DNA of 37,737 nucleotides. Source: Gemmatimonadaceae bacterium (GTDB taxonomy: Bacteria; Gemmatimonadota; Gemmatimonadetes; Gemmatimonadales; Gemmatimonadaceae). Of the stretch, positions 18,997 to 28,369 are shown piece by piece (within the stretch, counting starts at the first letter, position 1; the number at the start of each line of letters is the position of its first letter). A model generated the notes under the pieces. That model was not told where the DNA came from, searched no databases, and saw nothing but the letters and a program-made list of their open reading frames with translations. The stretch spans positions 1-37,737 of the forward strand of contig JABFXC010000179.1 in NCBI GenBank assembly GCA_013361935.1. Direction: 5' to 3'. The position numbers and the translations under genes are program-made.

Positions 18997-20129
18997 GCGG
19001 GGCAGAGCACGAGTTTTCCGTCCAGCCCTCCCGCCTCGATCCGTCGGTGCGCGTCCACGACTTCCCCGAAGCCGATCCGCCCGACGACACGTGGCCGCAC
19101 GGAGCCCGCCTTCAGCATCGCGAACAGCCGCGCCAGATCCTCCCGGAACCATTCGGGATGGCGCGCGCGCATCAGGTTGATCGAGTAGATGCGCGCGTGC
19201 TTTCCCGACAGCCATGCGCGCAGCGAGACGCTCGCCACCGCGAGCATGATCCCGCCCAGCCGGCTTCCGCGCTGCACGCTCGCCGAGTAGCCGTAGCCGC
19301 AGAGCGTACCGCCGCGATTGAGCGCGGCCAGCGAGCGGCGGTACCCGTCCTGCCCGATCCCGTCGAACACGACGTCGAAGCCGCGCGTGAGCACCTGGGT
19401 AAAGTCCTCGCGCTGGTAGTCGATGGGCGTCGCGCCGAGGGAGCGGACCAGGTCGGCGTGCTGCGCGCGCGCCGTCCCCCACATCCGCAGCCCCGCCCCG
19501 GCGCCTAACGCGAGCAGCGCCTGGCCGACCGCCCCCGCCGCGCCGTGCACGAGCACGCGCCGGCCGGGCAGGATGTGGACGGCCCGATGCAGGAGCTGAT
19601 ACGCGGTCGTCCAGCTCAGCACCATGGCCGCCGCCTCCGCCGCGTCCACTCCCTCCGGTACGGGCACGACGTCGGCGGCCTCGAGCGTCCTGTACGAGGC
19701 ATTCGAGCCGAGGACCGTCATGTCGGCGACGCAGTCGCCGATGCGCAATCCGACCACTCCCTCGCCGATCTGGTCGATCTCGCCGATGAGGTCGTAACCG
19801 AGCACGAAGGGCGGCTCGCGCCGGAGGGTCTGGAGGTAGAGATGCCGTCGAATCACGACGTCGGTGTACTCGAGGCTCGAGGCGAGGACACGCACTCGCA
19901 CCTGGCCAGGCCCGGCGGCCGGGAGAGGCGCGTCGGCGACCTCGATTCCGTCGGCGTCACCGAAGCGCACGACCTGCACGACGCGATTGCGCGGCATGGC
20001 CGGCGGCGCGCCATGGTGCCGCTCGTCGGCGCGGCGAGGCTCGGCCTGCCCCGGTAGCTGATCCATCCTCTCCTCGGCCTCGCGGAACTCCGCCGCGATC
20101 CGGTCCGCCCTCGATTCCTGCGTCGGCAT
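18993..20129 (-). CDS. MDR-family NAD(P)-dependent oxidoreductase, quinone oxidoreductase/zeta-crystallin-like
   Basis: A 378-residue medium-chain dehydrogenase/reductase. GroES-like domain: VVRFGDADGIEVADAPLP, VRVLASSLEYTDVVIRRHLY; then GYDLIGEIDQIGEGV; Rossmann dinucleotide motif VLVHGAAGAVGQALL near residue 195; and DVVFDGIG. The zinc-binding Cys/His residues of classical alcohol dehydrogenases are absent, which fits the zinc-free quinone-reductase branch that reduces quinones or enones with NADPH. The start at 20129 is set by AAGGAGG six bases upstream. About 45 N-terminal residues (acidic, RADRIAAEFREAEERMDQL) precede the domain and are unusual for the family. TTA of Leu in ALGAG lies in CGTTAGGC, and its TAA stop in another. 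Confidence 0.87.
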   Translation of the reverse strand: MPTQESRADRIAAEFREAEERMDQLPGQAEPRRADERHHGAPPAMPRNRVVQVVRFGDADGIEVADAPLPAAGPGQVRVRVLASSLEYTDVVIRRHLYLQTLRREPPFVLGYDLIGEIDQIGEGVVGLRIGDCVADMTVLGSNASYRTLEAADVVPVPEGVDAAEAAAMVLSWTTAYQLLHRAVHILPGRRVLVHGAAGAVGQALLALGAGAGLRMWGTARAQHADLVRSLGATPIDYQREDFTQVLTRGFDVVFDGIGQDGYRRSLAALNRGGTLCGYGYSASVQRGSRLGGIMLAVASVSLRAWLSGKHARIYSINLMRARHPEWFREDLARLFAMLKAGSVRPRVVGRIGFGEVVDAHRRIEAGGLDGKLVLCPA

Positions 20130-20333
20130 CTCGACCTCCTTATCGTCCCCGTCCAACGGACCATCCGCCGGGTGCGAGAGCAAGTCGGAATCTTCCCGAC
20201 GCCCAGGTCCCCCGGTCCGAGGACGCCGCGAAACTCCGGGGCGTCAGCGGCGGTAATGGGGCGTGGGGCGGCCGGTGCCGGCCCCCACCGGACGCGACGT
20301 CCGGGTGCCGAACCGGAAGGTCAGGGAGGAACG

Positions 20334-20633
20334 ATGCGCATCATCTGGACACTCGTGAAGGTCATCGTCGGACTCGCGATCGCGATCCCGCTCGCGTTGA
20401 TCGTCCTCTCGACCGCGGTCGGCATCTTCGGCGCGCTCATCGGGCTCGCGTTCTTCGCGCTCCGGATCGCGGTGCTCGTCCTCCTCGGCGTGCTCGGGTT
20501 CAAGCTGGTCGGTCGTCTCTTCCGCTCGACGCCCGCCCCGCGGCCCGCGCTCCCCGCGCCGGCCCCCGTCGATCCGCACTACGAGGCGGCGATGCGCGAG
20601 CTGGAGCAGGAGCTCGGCGAGCGTCCCCGCTAG
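20334..20633 (+). CDS. Small two-helix membrane protein of unknown function
   Basis: A 99-residue protein: two adjoining membrane helices fill residues 3-67 (TLVKVIVGLAIAIPLALIVL and LIGLAFFALRIAVLVLLGVLG), followed by a Pro-rich linker (RPALPAPAPVDP) and a short charged amphipathic C-terminal helix (YEAAMRELEQELGERPR). A GGGAGGA sits 3 bases before the ATG and fixes the start. I do not recognise the family with certainty; small envelope-stress proteins have similar shape. Its TAG overlaps the TAG of the convergent outer-membrane protein gene in a shared CTAG. Confidence 0.7.
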   Translation: MRIIWTLVKVIVGLAIAIPLALIVLSTAVGIFGALIGLAFFALRIAVLVLLGVLGFKLVGRLFRSTPAPRPALPAPAPVDPHYEAAMRELEQELGERPR

Positions 20634-22045
20634 AAGCGGACGCTCACGAACCCCTGGGTCTGCGCATCCCGCGTGCGCACCTCCGGGTGCGCGGCGTAGC
20701 GACCCTGCCGCCAGTAGAGCAGCTCCGTCGCGCCGAGGGAGAAGCGGCCGCCTAACGGCAGCGTCGCGCGCCCTGTCAGCACCTCGTAGTGGTGCGTGCG
20801 CGCCGCGCCGCTCACGACGTCGATCCAGGTGCTCTGGTACGACGCCTCGACGAGCGTGCGGCCGCGGTGCTCGAAGCGCGCCAGCGCGCGCCCGCCGCCG
20901 CCCGGGCCGTAGTCGTAGTTCCGCGCCGTCTCGTTCGCCACCGCCGCCGAATCGGCGCCGTAATCCGAGCGGACCGCGCCGAGCGCGATCCCGGTGAGCC
21001 AGAGCTCCGTGCGCAGCGCGCCGAGCCCGCCGATCGGGTAGCGCGAGAGGAGCACGCCGCTGAACCCCTGCGCGCCGCTCACCAGCGCCTGGTTGTTCAT
21101 GTAGTGGTAGTGCATCGCCACCTGGAGCTGCTGGTCGTCGCGATCCGCGTGGCGGAAGTCGTGCACGCCGAGGAAGCCGACCGCGTTCACCTGCGAGAAC
21201 GTGCCCGGTGTGTGCGAGGCGAGCGTCGCGTCCACGCGGAAGGCGCCGAAGGGCTTCGTCACATCGCCGGCGAGCGGGTCGCCGTAGTCGAGCGCGAAGC
21301 CGACGAACCCCTGGTTCGCGCCGCGCAGCGGTGAGCGCGCGTCGCCGCGCGTGACGCGCTGATAGCCGAGGGCGATGGACGGATGCAGGCTGCGCGGGAG
21401 CCTGTCGAAGGCATTGGGACCCACCTTGCCCCACTCGCCGTGCAGCCCGCGCGCGAGCCCGCGCGGTGGATCGACGAGCGCCGCGCCGATCTCGCGCAGC
21501 ACGCGCTCACGTCCGGTCGCGCGCGCGTCGAGGATGATGCTCGAGAGCCGATACGTCGTCTCGCCGAGCGTGATCCCGCCGAGGGTGGTGTTCACGAGGT
21601 CGTTGATCGAGGGACGCGTCGTCTCTCCGAAGTACTCCCACAGCACGCTGCCGACGAGCGCGAACGGTGCCGACTGCCAGAAGTCGTAGCCGTTGTTGCG
21701 CGCGCTGTTGAAGTAGAGGTTCCCGCTGTACGGGTGCGCGAACTGGTTGATCGCGAAGTGGTCGGTGTCCCACACCCAGCCGTGGTGCAGGTTGTACGAC
21801 CATGTGCGTGTCGTAGTCTGCCCCCAGTCGATCCGCGCGACCCATCGATTGAACGAGTACGGGATCGCCTCGAAGGCGAGCAGCTCACCGGCCGCGGCGG
21901 GAAGGCGCTTCCTCCCGCTGCACTCGGCGCACTTGCGCGCCGAGTCGGGCGCGGCGGGAGGACGGAGCTGCTGGGCGCCGGCGCGAGTGGACGCGGCGGC
22001 GAGAAGGAGGGCGGCCAGCCCTGCGGTCGTGGAGAAGTCGCGCAC
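20630..22045 (-). CDS. DUF3943-type outer-membrane beta-barrel protein
   Basis: About 471 residues from GTG 22045, which opens directly into a signal peptide (LAALLLAAASTRAGAQ). The conserved DUF3943 core is clear: HHGWVWDTDHFAINQFAHPY, GNLYFNSARNNGYDFW, GSVLWEYFGE, PSINDLVNTTLGGITLGE. The C-terminal half is made of alternating beta strands and the chain ends in ...GFVSVRF, the terminal Phe expected for BAM-inserted barrels. Its function in the family is unknown. A longer frame from ATG 22144 would place 33 acidic residues before the signal peptide, which I consider less likely. The gene is divergent from the deacetylase/SusCD operon. Confidence 0.82.
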   Translation of the reverse strand: MRDFSTTAGLAALLLAAASTRAGAQQLRPPAAPDSARKCAECSGRKRLPAAAGELLAFEAIPYSFNRWVARIDWGQTTTRTWSYNLHHGWVWDTDHFAINQFAHPYSGNLYFNSARNNGYDFWQSAPFALVGSVLWEYFGETTRPSINDLVNTTLGGITLGETTYRLSSIILDARATGRERVLREIGAALVDPPRGLARGLHGEWGKVGPNAFDRLPRSLHPSIALGYQRVTRGDARSPLRGANQGFVGFALDYGDPLAGDVTKPFGAFRVDATLASHTPGTFSQVNAVGFLGVHDFRHADRDDQQLQVAMHYHYMNNQALVSGAQGFSGVLLSRYPIGGLGALRTELWLTGIALGAVRSDYGADSAAVANETARNYDYGPGGGGRALARFEHRGRTLVEASYQSTWIDVVSGAARTHHYEVLTGRATLPLGGRFSLGATELLYWRQGRYAAHPEVRTRDAQTQGFVSVRF

Positions 22046-22165
22046 CCGGGGGTCGAGTGCACCGGTCGTGCCCGAGCGCGAGGCCTCATCGTAGTCGGTA
22101 TTCCTGACATCCAAGTACGGAAATGCACCGACGAGACGGGACATTCTTCCCGATTGACTTGCTTC

Positions 22166-22194
22166 TTGACAGACATTTCGCCCGGTCGTATTTC
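22166..22194 (+). promoter_or_regulatory. Sigma70-type promoter for the deacetylase-SusC-SusD operon
   Basis: TTGACA (22166-22171), a 17-base spacer and TATTTC (22189-22194) give a near-consensus promoter, about 38 bases before the ATG at 22232. It lies in the divergent region with the DUF3943 gene. Transcription from here would cover the deacetylase, SusC and SusD genes, which are separated by only 30-33 bases. Confidence 0.65.
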
Positions 22195-22231
22195 AGGGTC
22201 GCTGGGCCGCTCTCTCACTGCGCGGCTCGGA

Positions 22232-23212
22232 ATGGTCGCGAAGATCTGCGGGCAGAATCCCTCGAGCTCCCCCCTACGGAGTCCTCCGCGGTTGCATCGT
22301 CTCTGCGCATTCACGCTCGCCTGCTGCACGCTGCTCTCGTCGCTGCCCGCCGATCGCGCGGGGCAGGGCGACGGTTCGCGTCGCGCGGGCTCCGCCGATC
22401 CCGTCTATCTGCTCGTGCGGAGCGACGACGGCGGGATGAGCCACAGCGTGAACATGGGGCTCAAGCGGCTGATCGAGTCGGGGATCCCCGTCTCGGTCTC
22501 CGTGATGTGGGGGACGCCGTGGTATCAGGAGACGGTGGATCTCCTGCGGCAGCATCCGGAGGTCGCGGTGGGCGTGCATCTCACGCTCAACTCCGAGTGG
22601 AAGAACCTTCGCTGGGGGCCGGTGCTCGGCCAGCGCGCAGTGCCGACGCTCGTGGACTCGCTCGGCCTCTTCTTCCCGACGTCGGAAGCGCTGCACGACC
22701 ATCATCCCGATCTCAAGGAGGTGGAAGCGGAGCTGCGCGCACAGATCGATCGCGCGAAGCGCTCGGGGCTGAAGATCGACTATCTCGACTATCACATGGG
22801 GACGGTCTCGCGCTATCCGGAGTTCCGCGAGATCGCCGAGCGTCTGGCGAAGGAGTATGGCGTGGGGCTGTCCGGCTACTTCGGGGAAGGGAACAACGCC
22901 CCGCAGTACGACGTCCCGCCGGCCGCGAAGGCGGACACGCTCATCGCGCTGGTGAATCGACTGAATCCGCGCTTCAATCTGCTCGTCACCCATGTCGGGA
23001 TCGACGACGCCGAGCTCGGAGCGCTCATCGACATGAATACCGACGGCGGGCTCGCCGAGATGAGCAGGAATCGGCAGGGAGAGCTCGACGCACTGACAGC
23101 CGGACGGTTCCGCGACGCACTTCGCGCGCGAAACGTCCGGCTGATCACTTACCGGCAGTTGATCGAGATGCAGGGCCTGCAGTCCATGCGACGACCAGGG
23201 GGAGGAGGATAA
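22232..23212 (+). CDS. Secreted YdjC/ChbG-family carbohydrate deacetylase-like protein
   Basis: A 326-residue protein. After a start MVAKICGQNP there is a hydrophobic export signal (LCAFTLACCTLLSSLPA), so it is probably exported; a TTG start at 22292 would give a more compact signal peptide. The YdjC/ChbG fold is seen in VRSDDGGMSHSVNMG (metal-binding Asp pair, canonical NADDFG), AVGVHLTLNSEW with metal His, IDYLDYHMG and LLVTHVGID. The family removes acetyl groups from N-acetylated oligosaccharides such as chitobiose. As the first gene of a SusC/SusD operon it probably processes an acetylated glycan; a lyase or amidase variant cannot be excluded because DDFG is replaced by DDGG. Confidence 0.83.
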   Translation: MVAKICGQNPSSSPLRSPPRLHRLCAFTLACCTLLSSLPADRAGQGDGSRRAGSADPVYLLVRSDDGGMSHSVNMGLKRLIESGIPVSVSVMWGTPWYQETVDLLRQHPEVAVGVHLTLNSEWKNLRWGPVLGQRAVPTLVDSLGLFFPTSEALHDHHPDLKEVEAELRAQIDRAKRSGLKIDYLDYHMGTVSRYPEFREIAERLAKEYGVGLSGYFGEGNNAPQYDVPPAAKADTLIALVNRLNPRFNLLVTHVGIDDAELGALIDMNTDGGLAEMSRNRQGELDALTAGRFRDALRARNVRLITYRQLIEMQGLQSMRRPGGGG

Positions 23213-23242
23213 CCAAGCATGTGCGCCACTGAGAGGTCAGTC

Positions 23243-26200
23243 ATGAGAAAGCCGCTGGGCCGGAATCCACTTCGTACAGGCCTCCTTCATCGCGTCGCCG
23301 CGGTGGGGGTGGGTCTTCTTCTCGCGTTAGGCACGGGTCGGACGGCCGCGGCCCAGGGAGCGCGAATCATCGTATCCGGGACGGTCTCCTCTCCGGAGGG
23401 GGCGCCGCTGCCGGGGGTGACCGTGACCGCGACGGGCACCGACTCGCGGGCGGTCACCGGACCCGCCGGAAAGAACGAGCTCGTGAACGTGCCGTCGGAC
23501 GCGACGATCAGCTTCGCGCTGGTCGGCCGGCGTCCCACCTCGATCGCCGTCGGCGGTCGCCCGACGATCGACGTCACGATGGAGCGGGTGACGTATCTCG
23601 AGGCGGTCGTCACCACCGGGTATACGCAGGAGCGCCGCGCGGACATCACCGGCGCGGTGGCCAGCGTCCCGATCGAGACGATCAACAAGGAGACCGGCGC
23701 GAGCGTGCTGCAGAAGCTCGCCGCGGCGACGCCCGGCGTGACGGTCGAAGCGAGCGGCTCGCCGGCGTCGCGGAGCACGGTGCGCATTCGCGGCATCAGC
23801 TCCTTCCAGAACAACGACCCGCTGTACATCGTCGACGGCACCCCGGTTCAGGACAGCTACATCAACTGGCTGAACCCCGAGGACATCACGTCGATCCAGG
23901 TGCTGAAGGACGCGTCGGCGGCGTCGATCTACGGATCGCGCGCCAGCAACGGCGTCATCATCATCGAGACGACGAAGAAGGGGCTCGTCGGGCCGCCGCG
24001 GACGAACTTCCGCGTGCGCCAGGGCTGGTCGCAGCCGGTGGCCGGCTACGACGACATGCTGATCCAGAACTCGCTCGACTACTTCCAGGTGGTGAAGGCG
24101 AGCTTCCAGAACGCCGGGCAGCCGGTGCCGACGAACATCTACGGCAGCGTGACCAACCCGACGGTGCCGGCCTACATCTGGCCGAACAACTGCGGCACGG
24201 GCCCGTGCACCACGGTCGACCCGAGCACGTACTCGTACCCGAACAACCTCATCATGCGGGGTAGCCCGGGGACGAACTGGTGGAAGGCGGTGTTCGGCAC
24301 CGGCAAGGTGACCGACGCCAACCTCGACGTGTCGGGCGGGAGCCCGGACAACACCTACGGGGTGTCGTTCAACCTGTTCGACCAGATCGGCACGGCGCGC
24401 TACAACGAGTTCAAGCGCGGCACGGTGCGCGCGAACACGGAGTTCCGGCGCGGGAAGCTGAGCTTCGGCGAGAACCTCGCGATCGGCATCGAGCGCGCCC
24501 ACGGGGGGCTCGGCAACGACGCGATCGGCGAAGGGGGCATCCTCGGGAAGAACATCCTGATGCAGCCCGTGGTGCCGGTGCGCGACATCGCCGGCAACTT
24601 CGCTTCGGGCAAGGCGCAGACGCTGGGCAACAACACCAACCCGCTGAAGGTCGCCTACGAGGCGCGCAACGACGTCAGCAGCAACAACCGCGTCTTCGGC
24701 AACGTCTTCGGCGCACTGCAGGCGCTCCCGACGCTGCGGCTCCAGTCGCGCTTCGGCTTCAACGTCGGCCAGGGATCGTTCGCCGGCTACAGCCCGCCGA
24801 CGCCGGAGAACTCGGAGCAGACGCTCGGGAACTCGATCAACGAGAACCAGAACCAGTCGCTCGACTGGACGTGGAGCAACACGGCCACCTACGCGATCAC
24901 CTACGGCCAGAGCACGCTGAACCTGCTCGCCGGCCAGGAAGCGAACGCGGGCAGCTACCGCGGCATCTTCGGCTCGATGGGCAACCTGCTCAACACGAGC
25001 CTCGACTCGCGCTTCATCCAGGACGCGCTCGGCGACGCGAGCACCAAGAACGTGAGCAGCTCGGGCACGCGCTACGCGCTGCTCTCGCTGTTCGGCAAGG
25101 CCGACTTCAACTTCGGCGACCGGTACATCGCCAGCGCCACGGTGCGCCGCGACGGCTCGTCGCGCCTCGGCCCGGCGAACCGCTGGGGCACCTTCCCGGC
25201 GTACGGCCTCGGCTGGCACATCACCAACGAGCCGTTCCTGCAGGGGAACCGCTGGCTCTCGGACGCCATGATCCGCTACGGATGGGGCGTCACCGGCAAC
25301 CAGCAGATCACCCCGGGCCGCATCGTCTCGCAGTTCAGCGGCGACCGCGGGATCACGTTCTACGACATCACCGGGTCGAACACGAACATCGCCGCCGGCT
25401 TCCGGCAGTCGTCGCTCGGCAACCCGAACCTGAAGTGGGAAGAGGATCGCTCGCAGAACTTCGGGACCGATCTCGCGCTGTGGGACAACCGGATCAACGT
25501 GGTGCTCGACATCTACCGTCGCGACACCGACAACCTGCTCTTCGATCCGCGGCTCCCCGCGGCCGCCGGCCAGGCCGATCCGCCGATCGTGAACATCGGC
25601 AGCATGCGCAACACCGGCTTCGACTTCTCGATCGGGCATCGTGCCTCGTGGTGGAACACGACGCTGAACATCAGCCACTACAAGAACGAGATCCTGAAGG
25701 TCAGCGGCGAAGATCTGTTCTTCTTCGGCCCGCAGAAGACGCTGCGCTTCGGCGACCAGCCGATCATCAACGAGGTCGGTCACCCGATCGGCGCGTTCTA
25801 CGGCTACATCGCCGAGGGGTACTTCCGCGACGCCGCCGACATCGCCGCGCACGCGGCGCAGGACGGCGCGAAGCCGGGCCGCATCAAGTTCAAGGACGTG
25901 AACGGCGACAAGAAGATCACCGACGCCGACCGGACGATCATCGGCAACCCGCATCCGAAGTTCACCGCCGGGCTCGATCTCGGCGCGCGGTGGCGGGCGT
26001 TCGACGTCAGCGCGACGGTCTTCGGCTCGTACGGGAACCAGATCCTCGACGCGCAGAAGCAGTTCTACGTGTTCCGCAACTTCTCGACGAACGTCAAGAA
26101 GGACCTGCTCGCGAACTCGTGGACGCCGACGCACCAGAACGCGAAGTATCCGCGGCTGGACGTGAGCGACATCTACAGCTCGGCGATCAGCAGCTACTAT

Positions 26201-26476
26201 GTCGAGAGCGGGACGTACACCCGGCTCCGCAGCATGCAGCTCGGCTACACGGTGCCCTCGGGCGTCCGCTTCCTCGGCTCGCTGCAGGGGACGCGCCTGT
26301 ACGTGCAGGGCGACAACCTGTTCACGATCACCGGTTACGAGGGTCTCGACCCGGCGCTCCCCGCGGGGAATTTCTACGGTGCCGCGGGCGACATCCGCGA
26401 CCAGTACCGCGGGGTCGATCAGGGTTCGTACCCGACCAACCGGGTGTTCAGCATCGGCGTGACCACGAGCTTCTAA
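23243..26476 (+). CDS. SusC/RagA-type TonB-dependent outer-membrane transporter
   Basis: A 1077-residue transporter. Signal peptide 1-38 (VGVGLLLALGTGRTAAAQG), then a carboxypeptidase-regulatory-like domain (about 42-115, VSGTVSSPEGAPLPGVTVTATG), a plug domain opened by the SusC hallmark VVTTGYTQERRADITGAV and containing RIRGISSFQNNDPLYIVDG and DASAASIYGSRASNGVI, and a 22-strand barrel ending in FSIGVTTSF. It imports oligosaccharides or peptides bound by SusD, powered by TonB. The start at 23243 follows GAGAGG; an in-frame ATG at 23219 with GGAGGAGG ten bases upstream is an alternative that adds eight residues. Usual length and no visible damage. Confidence 0.95.
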   Translation: MRKPLGRNPLRTGLLHRVAAVGVGLLLALGTGRTAAAQGARIIVSGTVSSPEGAPLPGVTVTATGTDSRAVTGPAGKNELVNVPSDATISFALVGRRPTSIAVGGRPTIDVTMERVTYLEAVVTTGYTQERRADITGAVASVPIETINKETGASVLQKLAAATPGVTVEASGSPASRSTVRIRGISSFQNNDPLYIVDGTPVQDSYINWLNPEDITSIQVLKDASAASIYGSRASNGVIIIETTKKGLVGPPRTNFRVRQGWSQPVAGYDDMLIQNSLDYFQVVKASFQNAGQPVPTNIYGSVTNPTVPAYIWPNNCGTGPCTTVDPSTYSYPNNLIMRGSPGTNWWKAVFGTGKVTDANLDVSGGSPDNTYGVSFNLFDQIGTARYNEFKRGTVRANTEFRRGKLSFGENLAIGIERAHGGLGNDAIGEGGILGKNILMQPVVPVRDIAGNFASGKAQTLGNNTNPLKVAYEARNDVSSNNRVFGNVFGALQALPTLRLQSRFGFNVGQGSFAGYSPPTPENSEQTLGNSINENQNQSLDWTWSNTATYAITYGQSTLNLLAGQEANAGSYRGIFGSMGNLLNTSLDSRFIQDALGDASTKNVSSSGTRYALLSLFGKADFNFGDRYIASATVRRDGSSRLGPANRWGTFPAYGLGWHITNEPFLQGNRWLSDAMIRYGWGVTGNQQITPGRIVSQFSGDRGITFYDITGSNTNIAAGFRQSSLGNPNLKWEEDRSQNFGTDLALWDNRINVVLDIYRRDTDNLLFDPRLPAAAGQADPPIVNIGSMRNTGFDFSIGHRASWWNTTLNISHYKNEILKVSGEDLFFFGPQKTLRFGDQPIINEVGHPIGAFYGYIAEGYFRDAADIAAHAAQDGAKPGRIKFKDVNGDKKITDADRTIIGNPHPKFTAGLDLGARWRAFDVSATVFGSYGNQILDAQKQFYVFRNFSTNVKKDLLANSWTPTHQNAKYPRLDVSDIYSSAISSYYVESGTYTRLRSMQLGYTVPSGVRFLGSLQGTRLYVQGDNLFTITGYEGLDPALPAGNFYGAAGDIRDQYRGVDQGSYPTNRVFSIGVTTSF

Positions 26477-26509
26477 GGCAACGCCCTTTCCCAAGAGGAA
26501 GCGCTAACG

Positions 26510-28357
26510 ATGAAAACGGTATTTCGAACCAGACTGCTGACCGGGACGGCGATGGCTGCCGTCGCCGCGCTCGTGGTCTACGGCTGCAGTGACTTTCTGA
26601 ACAAGGCGGCGACGCCCGAAGGCACGCTCGACCAGGGCACGCTGAGCACCGAATTCGGCGTCGAGGGATCGCTCATCGCCGCCTACCGCCAGCTCGACTG
26701 CACCGGCATCAGCGGGGCGTGGGGCTGCGCGGTGAGCAACTGGGCGTTCGGCAGCGTGCCCAGCGACGACGCCTACGAAGGCTCGGAGGCGAACGACCAG
26801 CCTCCGGTCGAGGCCCTCGAGCTCTACCACTGGGCGACGCCCGACGCGCAGAGCTACCTGAACGACAAGTGGACCTCGCTCTACGAGGGGATCAGCCGCG
26901 CCAACGCGACGCTGCGCCTCGCGAAGACCGTCCAGGCGAACGGCGGGATCTCGGCGGCCAAGGCGCGGCAGATCATGGGCGAGGCGATCTTCCTCCGCGC
27001 CCACTATCACTTCGAGGCCTGGCGGTTCTGGGGGAACGTCCCCTACTACCGCGAGGACGACACCGACTTCCGCAAGGCGAACGAGCCGAGCGCCCAGGTG
27101 GTGACGGATCTCCTCAAGGATCTCGACTCGGCGATCGCGATGCTCCCCGCGACGCCGCGCAACGGCGACAAGGGTCGCGCCACCAGCTGGACGGCGAAGG
27201 CGTACAAGGGGCGCGTGCAGGTCTACGCCAGCCAGTGGCCGGCCGCGCTCGCGACGCTGCAGGACGTTCACAAGAACGGCCCGTACAAGCTCGAGACGAG
27301 CTTCGACCACGTGTGGACGGGCTTCGCGCAGTGGGAGAACGGCCCGGAGACGATCTTCGCCTACCAGGCCTCGGCGAACGACGGTGAGCCGAACGGACAG
27401 AACTCGAACTTCGGCGACCGCCTGAACTTCCCGCACTCGGGAAGCCCCTTCGGCTGCTGCGGCTTCCACCAGCCGTCGCAGAACCTGGTGAACTACTACC
27501 AGGTGGACGCCAACGGCCTGCCGCTGGCGCTCTCCGCCCCGAACACGTGGAACGTGGACGACGAGAACTACAGCGCCGCGAACCCGACGATCCGCGCGCG
27601 CGCGATGGATCCGCGCCTCGACTGGACGGTCGGCCGCGACAGCGTGCCCTTCAAGGACTGGGGCATCCACACCAAGGAGTGGATCCGCCAGGCGTCGCAC
27701 GGCGGCCCGTACAGCCCGAAAAAGAACGTGCACGAGCAGGCCAGCGGCGCGCAGAGCAACGTCGGCTGGACGAACGCGCAGACGAACTCGGACAACGTCC
27801 ACATCTTCCGCTACGCGGACCTGATGCTGATGCTGGCCGAGGCCGAGGTCGAGGCCGGATCGCTCGACGCGGCGCAGGCGCTGGTGGACACGGTGCGCAT
27901 GCGCGCCGGGAAGACCGCGCAGGGCTGCGGCTGGACGTCGTCGAACGGCGTGGAGACGATCTGGCCGCAGTGCGATGGCGACGCGCGCATCGCCGTGCCG
28001 ATCAACGATCCGTCGATCACCTGGGCGACGTACAATGTCGGGCTGTACTCGGCGCAGGGACTCTGGACGAGCAAGGCGGTGGCGCGCGAGGCGGTTCGCG
28101 CCGAGCGTCGCCTCGAGCTGGCGATGGAAGGCCAGCGCTTCTTCGACCTCCGTCGCTACGGCAACACCTACGCGGCGGCGACGCTCAACGGCTACTTCAA
28201 CGGCGTCGGCGGAGGGAAGGAGATCACCCGCCGTCCGCAGTTCACCGCGGTCGAGCCGTTCACGGCGCGCCACCAGCTCTATCCCATCCCGACGCAGCAG
28301 ATCAACCTCAGCATCGTGGGCGGAGCGAGCCGGCTGAAGCAGAACGACGGGTGGTAA
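26510..28357 (+). CDS. SusD/RagB-type nutrient-binding outer-membrane lipoprotein
   Basis: A 615-residue lipoprotein with lipobox VVYGC (Cys26) followed by SDFLNKAATPEGTLDQ, the characteristic SusD start. TPR-like helices follow (YEGISRANATLRLAKTV, IMGEAIFLRAHYHFEAWRFWGNVPYY), then the RagB domain with the family markers FRYADLMLMLAEAEVEAG, AVRAERRLELAMEGQRFFDLRRYG and the C-terminal LYPIPTQQINLS. It forms the lid of the SusC transporter and binds the nutrient at the cell surface. It starts 33 bases after susC behind AGAGGA and converges with a VCBS lipoprotein gene only 12 bases away. Confidence 0.95.
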   Translation: MKTVFRTRLLTGTAMAAVAALVVYGCSDFLNKAATPEGTLDQGTLSTEFGVEGSLIAAYRQLDCTGISGAWGCAVSNWAFGSVPSDDAYEGSEANDQPPVEALELYHWATPDAQSYLNDKWTSLYEGISRANATLRLAKTVQANGGISAAKARQIMGEAIFLRAHYHFEAWRFWGNVPYYREDDTDFRKANEPSAQVVTDLLKDLDSAIAMLPATPRNGDKGRATSWTAKAYKGRVQVYASQWPAALATLQDVHKNGPYKLETSFDHVWTGFAQWENGPETIFAYQASANDGEPNGQNSNFGDRLNFPHSGSPFGCCGFHQPSQNLVNYYQVDANGLPLALSAPNTWNVDDENYSAANPTIRARAMDPRLDWTVGRDSVPFKDWGIHTKEWIRQASHGGPYSPKKNVHEQASGAQSNVGWTNAQTNSDNVHIFRYADLMLMLAEAEVEAGSLDAAQALVDTVRMRAGKTAQGCGWTSSNGVETIWPQCDGDARIAVPINDPSITWATYNVGLYSAQGLWTSKAVAREAVRAERRLELAMEGQRFFDLRRYGNTYAAATLNGYFNGVGGGKEITRRPQFTAVEPFTARHQLYPIPTQQINLSIVGGASRLKQNDGW

Positions 28358-28369
28358 GCTCTCGGCGCG

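Noticed and set aside
23327..26494. Open frame of 1055 codons antisense to the SusC gene
   Set aside because: It is a GC-rich shadow: composition is Arg/Val/Ala/Asp-rich without any domain, while the sense strand has the full SusC domain order.
24280..26592. Second-frame 770-codon ORF inside the SusC and SusD genes
   Set aside because: Arg/Gln/Ala-rich out-of-frame shadow overlapping real coding sequence completely.
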